Source: Trichaptum fuscoviolaceum (taxonomy: Eukaryota > Basidiomycota > Agaricomycetes > Hymenochaetales > Trichaptaceae). From it: a stretch of DNA of 64,000 nt. Where the stretch lies: the NCBI GenBank assembly GCA_910574455.1, contig CAJSYZ010000008.1, positions 2,110,707 through 2,174,706 of the forward strand, written 5' to 3'. Within the stretch, counting starts at the first letter, position 1. Each line of letters starts with the position of its first letter. This document shows positions 1 through 11,038 of this stretch, in pieces. The position numbers were made by a program, and so were the translations under genes. Below the pieces are notes generated by a model. The model was not told where the DNA came from. It did not search any database and worked only from the letters and a program-made list of their open reading frames with translations.

Positions 1-638
1 GGGCGTCTTCGGTGAAGGGGTATGCTGCATACGCATACTCGTTGCTGAGGTCGGTGGACTGGAGGTGGAGGTGGGAGGTCAAGAGGAGGTGGGGCTTCGA
101 CGACCAGCATGGCACTCCTTTATAACCTCTGAGTATGCGGCGAACAAACAGACGCTTTGGGCTGGTTGTTTTGTTCCGGACGAGCCACGGCGTGCTCGGG
201 GATCCAAGGCCGGTGGAACGAAGACAAATGCCGATGTCCGCCACTTCGTTCAGCACCCAAAGCACGACAGTCAAGGCTGAAATATCTATATTCTGAGTGG
301 CCGTGACTCCTCAAATGCGAGGGCTTGGATAAGGATCAACCACCAATGACCGACGAGCTGGTGGGCACTTTGATACCTCACTGAAGTTACACAGGCTACT
401 AATATCAGTTTTAGTACAGTTCCCATGCTGCTAAAGTATGCCTTGTTCAAAGTCGTACTGGATTATGAACTCCCAAATTATATTCTACTTAATAAGGCTC
501 GCAACTTAATATCCCCCTATTTCTAAACCCAAGTAGGTATGTGTGACATGTCCGAGTCGCAGCGCTTAAGCGCAAGCGCACTGGAGACCACAGTTATCTT
601 CCGCGAACGGCGACCTTGTTGAAGGACGAAGCGATCGT
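1..638. other. Left-edge non-coding stretch
   Basis: No reading frame here resembles a protein I know, and none has plausible splice continuations. It is the downstream flank of the first pheromone receptor, which is transcribed leftwards and stops at 639. A minus-strand frame ending at 566 finishes with a CaaX-like C-A-C-A, but it overlaps the receptor's last exon in another frame and was rejected. Confidence 0.5.
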
Positions 639-2141
639 TCAAACGCTTTCTTTGCACGGAAGAAAAAAATCCTTTCCACTAGAGTGTTCGCCATTCGAAG
701 TGACAGATCTCTCCACGGTCGACGGCAACAGAGAGAATACCCTGGTACCTCCTGCATCTAAAAGTGAATTCTCCGAATGGGAGAGCTCGCCGCTACCGGT
801 AGTGCATGCAATTAGTCTAGTAAATGCATAGTAAGGCGAAATTTCAATGGATTACAGCCAGAGTTGCAAGTGGTACTCACGAGGCATTGGAGATATCCGA
901 GACCCTGTTTGTGTTACTTGCTAGACCGAATCTCATGTTAGAGATTACCGAATCTTGGGCCGATGGCTCTTTTACACCGAATGGCTTCATCGTCTTCCAG
1001 AAAAGAATACGATACGTCGTACGTGCCTTTTTCGTCAGTCCGAAGAGGGCAAAGAAGCCGAAGGCTGTCATCTGAGAAACCCACAAATAATAATAGATGA
1101 GTATTGCAGACCGGGTATCTTCCTTCCATTCACTAGCTTTGACGATGGGAATAGATTGAAAATGAGCATGAATTTCCTCCCATCCTAGGTAGAACGACGT
1201 AGGGGCAGCCTTGATGTCGAGCACCAGTAGCAATATGGAGAGAGGCAGAGTCAATACTGCATCGACGCAGCCAAGTATCATCACCCTGAGGTAAACATTG
1301 TCTCCAAAGTCGCTTGGAACATTGGACATGACTTCACTGAGATCTTTTCGCTGTTTATAGACTTTCCAAAGAATCCGAGCTGTTTTAAATTGTTTGTGAA
1401 TAAGGAGATTGAGTTTGTAGAAATTACTTACGGCAGTAAAATAGTGCAGATACTGCAGGAAGCAAGACTATTGGGGTGTCGAAGAGGAGTATTTGAAGAC
1501 CTGAACTGATTTTTGCGATTGTACACCCTTCTTCTTCGACAATCTCATATCTCCTATTTTGTACAACATAATCTGCCAGTGACCTGATAGTTATGACAGT
1601 GCTTTTGTAGCGGTGTTTAACAAACGTACAGAGCAACATAGCAAGCAAAGGCAGGCCAATTGTCATAATAAGATCGTAGGTTACTTGATTGAACTTCTGA
1701 AATTGGACAGTAAGATATTCTTATCCCCCCATAGTAGGTTCAATAAAGATAAGCTCACTGTCTGAGAATAATTGATTCGTTTTGTATGGCTGATCTTATA
1801 CAAAGTACGTGTTAATGAAAAAGTGCATGCGCGCAATGCAATTTCGCTTGCGAATCCTATACGTGTTGCTAAAGGAAGGGTCCCTCAGAGTCGTTGAAAA
1901 GCTGAGAAAAATATAGACACTCACCAATATCGCACCAGATTGGTGCGGAATCATTCACATTATTAAACCAAATAAGTGTATTTACCCCTTGAATGAAGTT
2001 TATTGAAGTACTCCATACGGCAAACATAGTCACTGGAATATTCCGCGACCCGAAGCGAATGGAGGTAGATAAGAAAGGGAGAAGGAGGAGGGCACATGCA
2101 AGGAAATTTGCGATTGGAGCAAGAGGATAAGTCAGATCCAT
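639..2141 (-). CDS. STE3: STE3-type pheromone receptor (receptor 1)
   Basis: Seven-helix G-protein-coupled receptor of the fungal STE3 class, which at the plasma membrane recognises farnesylated pheromones and signals through a heterotrimeric G protein. Exons on the minus strand are 1925-2141, 1759-1868, 1630-1696, 1432-1572, 881-1379 and 639-792, summing to 1188 nt (395 aa). The N-terminus (MDLTYPLAPIANFL) opens the first helix. W69-C70-D71-I72 closes exon 1, and an E-E-E-G-C motif precedes helix 5. The long fifth exon holds the last helices, followed by a hydrophilic tail. The exon 3/4 junction was set by homology with the other two receptors; reading through it would insert about 19 odd residues. 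It is most similar to the receptor at 8861 and lies in inverted orientation to it. Family assignment is firm; mating-type specificity cannot be told from sequence. Confidence 0.93.
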
Positions 2142-3312
2142 GCTACTGCCAATGACTATTACGTAGGCGTTACCACTGTTCACTGTTCAGGAATTATCCA
2201 GGGTTTGAATCTAAAGCAAGCAAATGCGAAGTTGACATGGACAGGCTTCATTTTAAGTGGAAAGTAGACAGCTTGACTCTGATATGCTAGGCAGTGACGG
2301 ATCAGCGCTTTACTCTTGATGTTTGGAAAAAGACTGAGCTAGTCGCTCACCCCTTGATCTCCTCCCGCCTAGGTAGTATTGAAACATTTTGTGCTTTGAA
2401 TAACTAAAACACAAGTGCTTAATTGCGGCGGTTGTCAAGCACTTCAAGAGCCTTTGCCGTTAATGGACTCTCTGCAAGCGTGCACGAGTTTCTGATAAGC
2501 TTGAATGTGCCATCTGAGATAATACTTCAGATGACTGATCCCCATAGGCTTTTGATCTATTTCAAATGCTCAAAGCGACCTACACGAGCTGACAATGGGG
2601 AACACAAGCACATCAGAGCGTCAAAAACGAAAGGCATTGAGCATACTGATCAATCTCACCTCTGAAAGTTATGTTAACAGTCGCTATTAATTGCCAGTAA
2701 ATTAAAGTGAAGTCACGGGCCGTCACTCGACGACGAGACAGAGTCTCAAAGAAGGAAAGCTTAGAAAGTATCAGTGTCGACATCTGGATGCACAAACAAT
2801 GCACAACCCATCACTGAAACACAGAAGCTGCGATAGAGCTCATGCACGCACGTAGATGGCTCGGTATTTCTGGACGATGCTGTGGCCATGTTCGATCGCA
2901 CATCTCTTTCAATGCATATATAGTGTACGAACAAACCCACAGCACAGCTTGATCGGAATCCCACATGGGCGCCGCCGGAGAAGCCATAGAAGACCCAAAG
3001 CGTGTCCATGGCGCGCGTATGCATTGAGGCATATAGGATATTTTTAGGTCCAGCACAGAACCAACCTCTCCCGAGTCACAGCTTCCGTATCGCAAGCAGC
3101 CGTCAAAGATGGGTGGATTCGCTACTAGGTCCTTCGGCTTCTCCGAGGCAGCTCGGGACTTAGGGCGTTGTAGAGAAGCATATACTCTGATCAATGATCT
3201 TCAAAGATCTTCTAGACGAGATAACAACCGGATTTGAATGCAACATATCTGGGCTGGCTGAAGAGTGTGAGCGAGCGATAGGAAAAGGGAGAAGAAGGAA
3301 GGAATGAAAAGC

Positions 3313-3343
3313 GAAGAGAAGAGAAGAGAAGAGAAGAGAAGGG
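3313..3343. repeat. (GAAGA)n microsatellite
   Basis: About six tandem copies of the pentamer GAAGA, followed within 20 bp by short direct repeats of TGATTTCC. It lies in intergenic DNA. Confidence 0.9.
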
Positions 3344-5591
3344 CAGTTGATCTTGATTTCCTGATTTCCTGATCCCCACTGGCAGTTGCATGCGTATTGT
3401 ACTGTGTGCCGGCTTCGAAAAGATATGACCAAACTCGGGTCTGCAGATCGCGCATTTGGAGTCACAACATGCGTAGAGTCGCATCTTCTCCAGTAGAAAA
3501 CCTGATCGGAGAACTGGATGGTCGCCATGGAGGACAGTGAGTCGAAGAGAGGGACTCGGAGGGCGTGGGGGCGCCTTGAACGCTCCTTTACTCGGACGGA
3601 CCTCCAGCAATAGTCTCAGCCTCATAGCAACCACTCGAGCTCTCAATGAAGGTTTTAGTACAGAACCCCTAAAGCACTGCGCAGTCCGTGTGAGGTTTTG
3701 AGATGCGCGGCGTGGCATACCAGAAGCAGTGTCAACAGATAAATGTAGACCTAGACACATATATCATCTGGTGTACGCACGTGCGGGGCAGTACAAATTT
3801 TGATTCCGTACAATTGCGCACCTGAAACTCTACTATCACTCAATGTTCATCGTAGCTAGATTTTTCGAAGAGCTTTATGATCAGCAATTGTTAAATTGCA
3901 ACGGGAAAGGGGGAAAAAGGTATTTCGAGAAGAGTCATATCGGCATACCAGTGCCATTGAGCCCCAATACGTTCGAATCTGTTAGCCTTCGTCACATCCG
4001 CCGGAATTGCATGGGAATGATTGCTTAATCTGAAGCATCGCGAGCGCGGCTGGGCCATAGAGCAATCATATGATCTTGGCTCCGGGGATGTGACGAACGG
4101 CGAGCATTGAGACGGAAGGGTGTTTTGGTTGAGCAAGAGAAGGCATAACAGGTTTGCCCATCATGAGACTGACTAACATCAACCCCTTGACAAGTCCTCC
4201 GAGAACTTGATCACCTTGAACGAAAAAAAACATGGGACTGAGGCCAATAATGAGCTTTGGCCACTGAAGGCGACACGTGGGATGGGCGGGAGGGCAGAAA
4301 CAAAATGAAAGAAGGCGCCAGTCGTAGCGTTGTATCCAACGGGTGAATGGACGGGGGGAGCCTGTCATACAGGGCCTGCTGACTTTATTGCAATTTTTCA
4401 GCGGCCTAGAGTGTCAAGTAGGAGCGACCTAAGCATTTTAGCAAAGACCTCAGCGACAAACAACGCACGACGCAGTCGCGAAAGCTCCCCTAGCCCTTAT
4501 CCGACACACATTCGTCGTAACTCCACATGATTATCTTCAACAAAAACTCACTAGTGTCCAGAATCTGGTGCGGTTCAGGGGTGGATTTGTAAATCGGCTT
4601 AACTGAATGAGAGAGTAGTAGTGTAGCCCCGATGGGCCAAAGGTCGACTTGAAACTGGCTGGCTCTTAAAGCGAAGGGTCGGAAAGTTGGAGCGGTTTGT
4701 TGTTGTACCTTGCACTTTTTCCGGTGTCTAACTGCCCTTGTTTGTGATAGTGCCAGTGAGAAAAGGGCGCCAAACAGGTGATCCGTTCCTCGACTTTCAA
4801 ATTGACAGTGCTCCGATCATCTAGTTTGTTACTTAACTCCAACTTTCATGAGTAAATGTGGAGAAGTATTTGCGTATTGACGAGAGGGGGTCAAAGACTG
4901 CCGGGAAAGACATCGCCTAGGGTCAACAGATCGTCCGTAATGACTCCCGTAATCACAGCACGGACCTAGACTTGGCACGCGCAGCCTGCAAGGATGCGGT
5001 AATGACGACTTTTGTCTGGCAGGCTCGGGAATCCGGGAACTATGCTCTTTTCATTGAGGAAGAAATAACCCGAATGAAGCCGATGTGCCTGATAAAGCGG
5101 GTCCACTATACCAGGCTGTGGACAACATTAGACACTTCTCTGTCAGAATGAGATGGGAACGCTGTTGGGCTTGCAGAGCTATGAATATGTGTGTTCTTGT
5201 TGATGCTGTGTGTTGCCAGCAGTAGAGCCCGCCCCGCCCAGGACACTCTGGCGTCGCCGACGAGAGGAAAACTGGCGAGTTGCTTCTGTGCGAGTCGGCG
5301 GTCAGGGTAGACTCGCGCCAAAATTTGAAGAGGGAGGAGGATAGAGTTGGTTTCGAACGTTTGAGGAGAGAAGCACACCCGTCACCGTGGGAACAGCGGA
5401 TACAAACAACGCACAACACGGAATTGCGGGTCCAAGCTGGGCTGTGATTGGCTGGAGGGGACGAACGTGCAAGGTACTGCAGAAGTCAAGTCAACATTCG
5501 AGCACACGATAACAGCACTGCACTTACAACGGCTCGAAGCTGAAGATGATGGCCGCGATGCGCTTGCATCTAGATTCCATATCTAAATGCA

Positions 5592-5599
5592 TATATATA
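5592..5599 (+). promoter_or_regulatory. TATA box of the phosphate transporter
   Basis: TATATATA lies about 110 bp upstream of the transporter ATG at 5708. That spacing suits a short 5' leader. Confidence 0.5.
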
Positions 5600-5707
5600 C
5601 ATCCTCCCCGTAAACTCGCTTGTCGTCCTCTCCCTGTTGACCTCCTTCTCCAAGCACTCACGTAGCTCACCGCCCTTCCCCCCGACGACATTGGCACCAA
5701 AGTCGAC

Positions 5708-7805
5708 ATGGACAAGGGCTACCCGTCGGAGAAAGATTCGAGCCACGGCTCTGTTGGCGCAAAAGGCGTCCACAATGCAGCTTTCACGCTCGACCAGCGC
5801 CGTCGTGCAGCCCTCGCTGAGGTCGACAACGCGTCCTTCTCGTGAGTGCTACTCTTTTGTGAGGCATTTCTGGTTGCTTAGGCTTCAAATTTCAGGTGGT
5901 TCCACGTAAAAGTCGTTCTTGTTGCAGGTGTTGGCTTCTTCACCGATGCGTACGTTGCCTTAACTCGGGTCTGTCCAATTATAGACGCTGATACTTTTCC
6001 TCTAGATACGACATCTTCGCCGTAAGTCTCGATGTTTAAGCATATGTCTTTAACACAGGTCTTACCGTACGGGTAGATTAACATCGCTTCAACGATGTTG
6101 GGCTATGTTTATAACAAAGCGCATGCTGGTGCTTTAACCGCCAACCAGGATCTCGGTGTCAAAGTTGCTACGCCCGTCGGTACTCTCATCGGACAACTGC
6201 TCTTCGGATGGCTCGCGGATCTCGTTGGTCGTAAGCGCATGTGTACGTAATCGGTCCCTCATCTCTATCTCCTTCAATTCCTAAGTGCATATGTTTTGCA
6301 GACGGTATCGAATTAATGATTATTATCATCGGTTGCTTCGCGCAATCCCTTGCTGGTGAGGCGCATGCAGTTAACATCATCGCGGTTATCATCGTTTGGC
6401 GTGGAATTGTGCGTAATTCATTTTTTTCTTGGTGTAAGCTCCCTCTGATCGACTTTTCCCCCCTACGCATAGATGGGCATTGGAATCGGTGGAGACTACC
6501 CGTTATCTGCAGTCATCGCGTCCGAGTTCTCTGCGACTAAAATTCGTGGACGCCTGATGTGCGCCGTGTTCGCTGCGCAAGGCTGGGGCAACTTCAGTAC
6601 GTACCCAAATCATGCAAAAAAACGCCCAGCTTCAATATTGATCCCCCCTTCCCTTTTTCCACAGCCGCTGCTCTGGTCGCCCTCGTCATCGTCGCCGCAT
6701 TCAAGAACTCCCTCATGCACGACGACCCGACGGTCCTGCGTCACGTCGACTTCATGTGGCGTCTCCTCATCGGCCTCGGCTGCATCCCCGCCTGCATCGC
6801 GCTCTACTTCCGTCTCACGATCCCAGAGACCCCGCGTTTCACCATGGATATCGAGCGGAACGTCCAGCAGGCCGCGTCGGACGTCGAGAACTTCCTTACC
6901 AGCGGGACATACGTCGTAGACCCCGATGCGGTTGTCCAGCGCGCCCAGGCACCAAAGGCCAGCAGACGCGACTTTGCGGCATATTTCTCGAAGTGGGAGA
7001 ACCTCAAAGTTTTGATCGGCACGTCATGGAGTTGGTTTGCTCTTGATGTGCGTTTTCCCATATGCCCGGGCCAATATACGTGAATATATGCTGATTTAAT
7101 CATGTTTTCCAGATCGCCTTCTACGGTCTCAGTCTCAACTCCTCCATCATCCTCCAGGCTATCGGATTCGGCTCACCCTCCGCCAGCCTGAAAGGCACCG
7201 CAGCCGTCTACGCCAACCTCAAGAACATCTGTGTGGGAAACCTCATCCTCTCCGCCGCAGGGCTTATCCCAGGATATTATGCGACGTTCTTGCTCATTGA
7301 TTCCTGGGGACGCAAGCCTATTCAGCTTATGGGCTTCGCTGTGCTCACAGTCCTGTTCGCAATCATGGGCTTCGCGTACGCCAAGCTCGTGGCAACGACC
7401 TCCGGGACGAAGGTCTTCGTCTTCCTCTACTGCATCGCGAACTTCTTCCAGAACTTCGGCCCGAACACGACGACGTTCATCATCCCTGGGGAGGCGTTCC
7501 CCACGCGGTACCGCTCGACCGCGCACGGCATCTCCGCCGCGTCGGGCAAGCTCGGCGCGATCGTCGCGCAGGTCGGCTTCGCGCGCCTGAAGGACATCGG
7601 CGGCAAGAACAACTTCGTGAAGCACATTCTCGAGATATTCGCGCTGTTCATGCTGACGGGCGTGTTCTCGACGCTGCTGTTGCCCGAGACGAAGAACCGA
7701 TCGCTGGAGGAGCTGTCGAATGAGAACCAGGATGGATTCATCAACGGTGTGGCGGGTCAAGCGGAGGTACAGGATGGTGTCATTGTTTCACCACCACGAG
7801 AGTAG
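5708..7805 (+). CDS. PHO84: High-affinity inorganic phosphate transporter (Pho84 family)
   Basis: Major-facilitator proton/phosphate symporter of the plasma membrane. Exons are 5708-5841, 5896-5949, 6006-6021 (a 16-nt exon), 6077-6242, 6302-6408, 6473-6596, 6665-7047 and 7113-7805, together 1677 nt (558 aa). The first helix carries [12 protein letters not shown] (residues 56-67), with the family aspartates D62 and D65. The MFS loop D116-x-x-G-R-K-R is followed by [11 protein letters not shown] (161-171), the Pho84 signature. A hydrophilic central loop separates the two six-helix halves. The second half contains [10 protein letters not shown]. It sits between two inverted pheromone receptors and is transcribed towards receptor 2. 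A TATA element lies just upstream. Such genes are usually induced by phosphate starvation, but I see no certain Pho4-type site in the proximal promoter. Confidence 0.95.
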
Positions 7806-8860
7806 AGAGCGCGGTTTTTCTTACTGTCACCACCTATCTATACTTCGTTTGTCATGCCCATTAGTGTTTTTTCTTGTTTGACCATCTCGTACATACAGTC
7901 TCTCCCCACCACTTACCATGAGGATCACGTTTCCCGGCCTGTGTTGTAATGTCGCTTGCTAATATTATCTATGTCGGATGTATGCATTTGCACTATGTTC
8001 GCTTCTTATGAGACGAAAGAGTTAGCGAGAGTCACATCTGACTTCCTCACCGAGCATTGACTTCTCTGGTTGTAAGTGCACTGGCAGTGGTGAGAGGCTG
8101 GACAAGTCCCTCGTAATCAGCGATTTATAGTCTATGCGTCCACTGAATGTGGCCTGGAGTTATGAGCTTTGAAGTAATTCTTGAAGGGATGCATGAGAGA
8201 AAGAGAAGGAGAAAGAATTCAAGTCTTTGGCTGACGTCATAATATTTGAAAGTGTTGAAAGTGTGAGAACTTTGGACTCGGAGTCAAGCGCCGTCGGATG
8301 TTCAACTTGAAGTTCAAATCATCTTACTTCTACACCAACATAGTACATGCTTCTCCTTCTTACGCCGCCGTCTGAAGAACTCCGGAATACCTCTACTCTC
8401 ATTCGCAATCTATGAGACTTCGGACATGACAACCACCAGCAGAGAACGGGGGCACGGCCTCAGGCAATATTCCTATCGCAGGGCCATCTCTGACTGTGTC
8501 CGAACGGTTCCTTTGGGTTCTGCTGCTATTGCTTAGTCCACGCTTGACATAAATATGCACAACACAATGCTTCATTAGCAAGGCGTGCAGTCTGTTTGTC
8601 TACAATAAGCCTGATAGGGCATCGTGATAGCCTGTGAGGTATTCCCATCATCAAACGTTTGGTCCGAAATTTCTCAACATAGCTTTTCTATCAATCAGTA
8701 GCTTACGGATGAAGAGAAATGTACTTTAAAGATAATACATTGCTATCAAGGTTCCGCAGACTTGTGATTGCTATATCACGGTTGACTGTACCAAGCATCT
8801 CTTGCATCACGAACCTCGACTTCGCTCACACTAAGCTTATGACCCTCAAAGACCTACACC
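7806..8860. other. Intergenic region between transporter and receptor 2
   Basis: About 1.05 kb with no supported gene and no CaaX-type short ORF on either strand. It contains one copy of the 11-mer CACTGGCAGTG at 8079-8089 (see repeats). The promoter of receptor 2 must lie in the right half. Confidence 0.5.
8079..8089. repeat. CACTGGCAGTG motif, isolated copy
   Basis: Exact copy of an interrupted palindrome (CACTG-G-CAGTG) that also occurs three times in the transposon territory at 61.6-63.0 kb and once at 35773. Confidence 0.6.
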
Positions 8861-10320
8861 ATGGACCCGTTGTATCCTCTTGTGCCAATTGTGAACTTCC
8901 TTGCAAGTGTCCTAGTTCTTCTCCCCCTTTTCTCGACATCAATTCGGTCGGGCTCTTGGAATGTGGCGGTGACAGTCTTTGCTATCTGGGTATCTTTGAT
9001 GAGCATCATCCAAGGGGTAAACTCGATCATCTGGTCTGATAATGTCAGGAACGCCGCTCCAGCTTGGTGCGATATAAGTGAGTACTCACTCGACACGAAA
9101 AAGTATACTCACTAATGAGCCTTCTTTAACAGCAACTCGAGCTGTAGTTGCAGACGACTTCGTCATCCGTGCATGCTCATTCCTGTTAACACGATCTTTA
9201 TTCCAATTTACCCGGTGCAGTCAGAAAACCTACATACGGAAAGTGAGTTGTATATCCCACTATCACAAAAGTGATGTCTAACTAGTATAAAATTTGTAAA
9301 AGCGCAATGATGTGATCTACAACCTCATATTAACAACCGGTCTACCCATGCTTTCAGTGCTACTCTGTGGGTTTATCACTCTTCAGAGATACACCAATAC
9401 GGCAATGTGACCTTAATGAGTCAGACTATGTTGTGCAAAGCAATCGGTTTAAAATCATCGAGGAAGAAGGATGCATCGATGAGGAAGTCGAGTCAGGCCT
9501 GCAGATCTTACTCTTCAACGTCCCAATGGTGATGCTACCTCTAATATCCACGATTTTTTACTGTCGTAGGTCTTTTACCTTCAATGCTCATTCCTGCATA
9601 TGATAATTTTTTCTCGTCAGCTCGAATCTTTCGGATGGCACGCAGACAACGGAGAGCCCTCGGCGAACTCTCGCTACATGATCCTTCGGTATCTGGTGAT
9701 GTTTATCTGCGGGTGATACTCCTTGGTTGCGTCGACGCAGTGATCACATTGCCCATTTCTATCGTGCGGCTTGTGTCCAAATTAGCGCCTCCTCCGTCGT
9801 CGTTCTATCCAGGATGGGATGAAGTGCATGCAAATTTCTCGTATATCCCGGTCGAAACGGCTAGCGAATGGAAGAAAGATTGGCGGACGACAATACAAGT
9901 TAGATATGATCTGTGGATCAACCTGCTTTCAGCCTTCGGCTTCTTCGCCCTCTTTGGTCTGACTAAAGAAGCACAGACAGCCTATCGATGTTCCTTCTGG
10001 AAGATAATGAGCCCATTGGGTTTGAAGAAGCCAACATTACCCGAAGATCCAGTGATTTCCGACATGCGATTCGGTTCTGTTAGTAACAGAATTACGGAAG
10101 CCAATAGTTGTCCGTGAGTATTAAGTACTAGTATTCACTGTTTATGTCGAATGTCGCACTTACCTGGTATATTGCATGATCAACTAGAGCTAGCGACGGT
10201 GACCTTTCGCATTCAGAGACATCTCAGTGCCAGGCTGCAGTTTCTGTATTTGCTCTAGCACCAGTGATTGAAGGACTTGCTACATCCGATGGCGAAAGGC
10301 ATTCTGGCGGAGAGGATTGA
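8861..10320 (+). CDS. STE3: STE3-type pheromone receptor (receptor 2)
   Basis: Seven-transmembrane fungal pheromone GPCR. Exons are 8861-9077, 9133-9242, 9303-9366, 9425-9565, 9621-10113 and 10188-10320, totalling 1158 nt (385 aa). Exons 1, 2 and 4 are 217, 110 and 141 nt, exactly as in receptors 1 and 3, and W69-C70-D71-I72 again closes exon 1. If the intron at 9367-9424 is not removed, the frame breaks; removing it restores a helix ending L-L-Y-Y-V-V-Q, as in the family. The last exon encodes a hydrophilic tail with S-H-S-E-T-S, matched by S-H-S-E-N-S in receptor 1, so the two are recent paralogues. Nothing in the reading frame suggests inactivation. Whether it determines mating type or is one of the non-mating STE3-like receptors common in Agaricomycetes is not decidable here. 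Confidence 0.93.
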
Positions 10321-11038
10321 TCTGTACTCATACAAAGATTGTGCTTCAAGTGAACGAAATAACCATGTGTAGAACTCGTGCACTATCAGATGTACAGGCT
10401 AGTTCAGCTACTATGTATGCTGCGATGATTAGAAAAGATTTGTCGTCAGCCGCATTATCGAATTGAAAGTGCTGCTACAGGAGCCACCGCACGGCTTTCC
10501 AGTCGTGCTAAAACGAAGCTGGCTAATCAGACCTAACAGTTTCGCAAGAAACGGGCGTGTGAAGACAATAATGTTTCTATTGCATGTGCCTCCATCGGAC
10601 AAGGTGTTAGCGAAGTCCAGGACAATTACAGGGTGCGCAATTTTACTCTTGACACAGCGACAGCTCATTGGGATGTGTAATGTTGTTCTTTGACCGACTA
10701 GTGCTAATGGCTGACAATGTATAGTAAGAGTGAACGTCAACGATCCATGATTAACCTTCACCATTTCAAGTTAACACCAGTACCAGTCCAGTCCAGAACA
10801 AATCAACAGGACGAATGCTTTTGTTTGTCTACCGCAAACTCAGAGGGCATAAAGGTCCGACATGCGATAGTCGACCTTGAGCAAGCATGAGCTTGGTGGA
10901 TTGATGATAAGTGGCAGATAGACAATTATCACACTCATCAAACTTACTCCTAGTGAATCAGGCGGGTTTTAGAGAAGTACGGGTTCCGAAGGGATCGTGG
11001 CGGACAGATAATACACCGGGTGAACCTGCAACCGCAAT
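10321..11038. other. Intergenic region, convergent 3' flanks
   Basis: Between the 3' end of receptor 2 and the 3' end of the metallophosphatase. No supported gene, CaaX ORF or RNA gene was seen. Confidence 0.5.

Larger units (their letters stand above)
2142..5707. other. 3.6-kb intergenic region, no supported gene
   Basis: This lies between the divergently transcribed receptor 1 and the phosphate transporter. I read both strands for short pheromone-precursor ORFs ending in cysteine-aliphatic-aliphatic-X and found none that convinced me. The longest frame (minus, 3212-3760, 182 codons) runs through a purine microsatellite and has no recognisable domain, although it happens to end C-Y-L-V. A CACGTG core lies at 3778-3783, too far upstream to assign to the transporter. 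Confidence 0.5.

Noticed and set aside
566..757. Short minus-strand ORF ending C-A-C-A, a possible pheromone precursor beside receptor 1
   Set aside because: It overlaps the receptor's own last exon (639-792) in another frame. That exon is supported by homology with receptor 2 and by exact phase. The ORF also lacks the usual N-terminus and processing motif, and its CaaX is atypical.
3212..3760. 182-codon minus ORF ending C-Y-L-V
   Set aside because: Far too long for a pheromone precursor. It runs through a GAAGA microsatellite, and its composition does not look conserved.
4588..4602. C-K-S-A-stop and several other C-x-x-x-stop strings in intergenic DNA (for example at 2481, 4731, 8575, 10414)
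   Set aside because: The upstream frames are too short or lack ATG, and the x positions are not aliphatic.
7173..7760. 195-codon minus ORF opposite the phosphate transporter
   Set aside because: Antisense shadow of a GC-rich conserved exon, with Arg/Asp/Glu-biased composition typical of such shadows.
9366..9424. Apparent frameshift in receptor 2 after L-L-C
   Set aside because: The out-of-frame segment is an intron. Splicing at GTGGGT...GTCAG restores the helix, and the same intron position exists in receptors 1 and 3.
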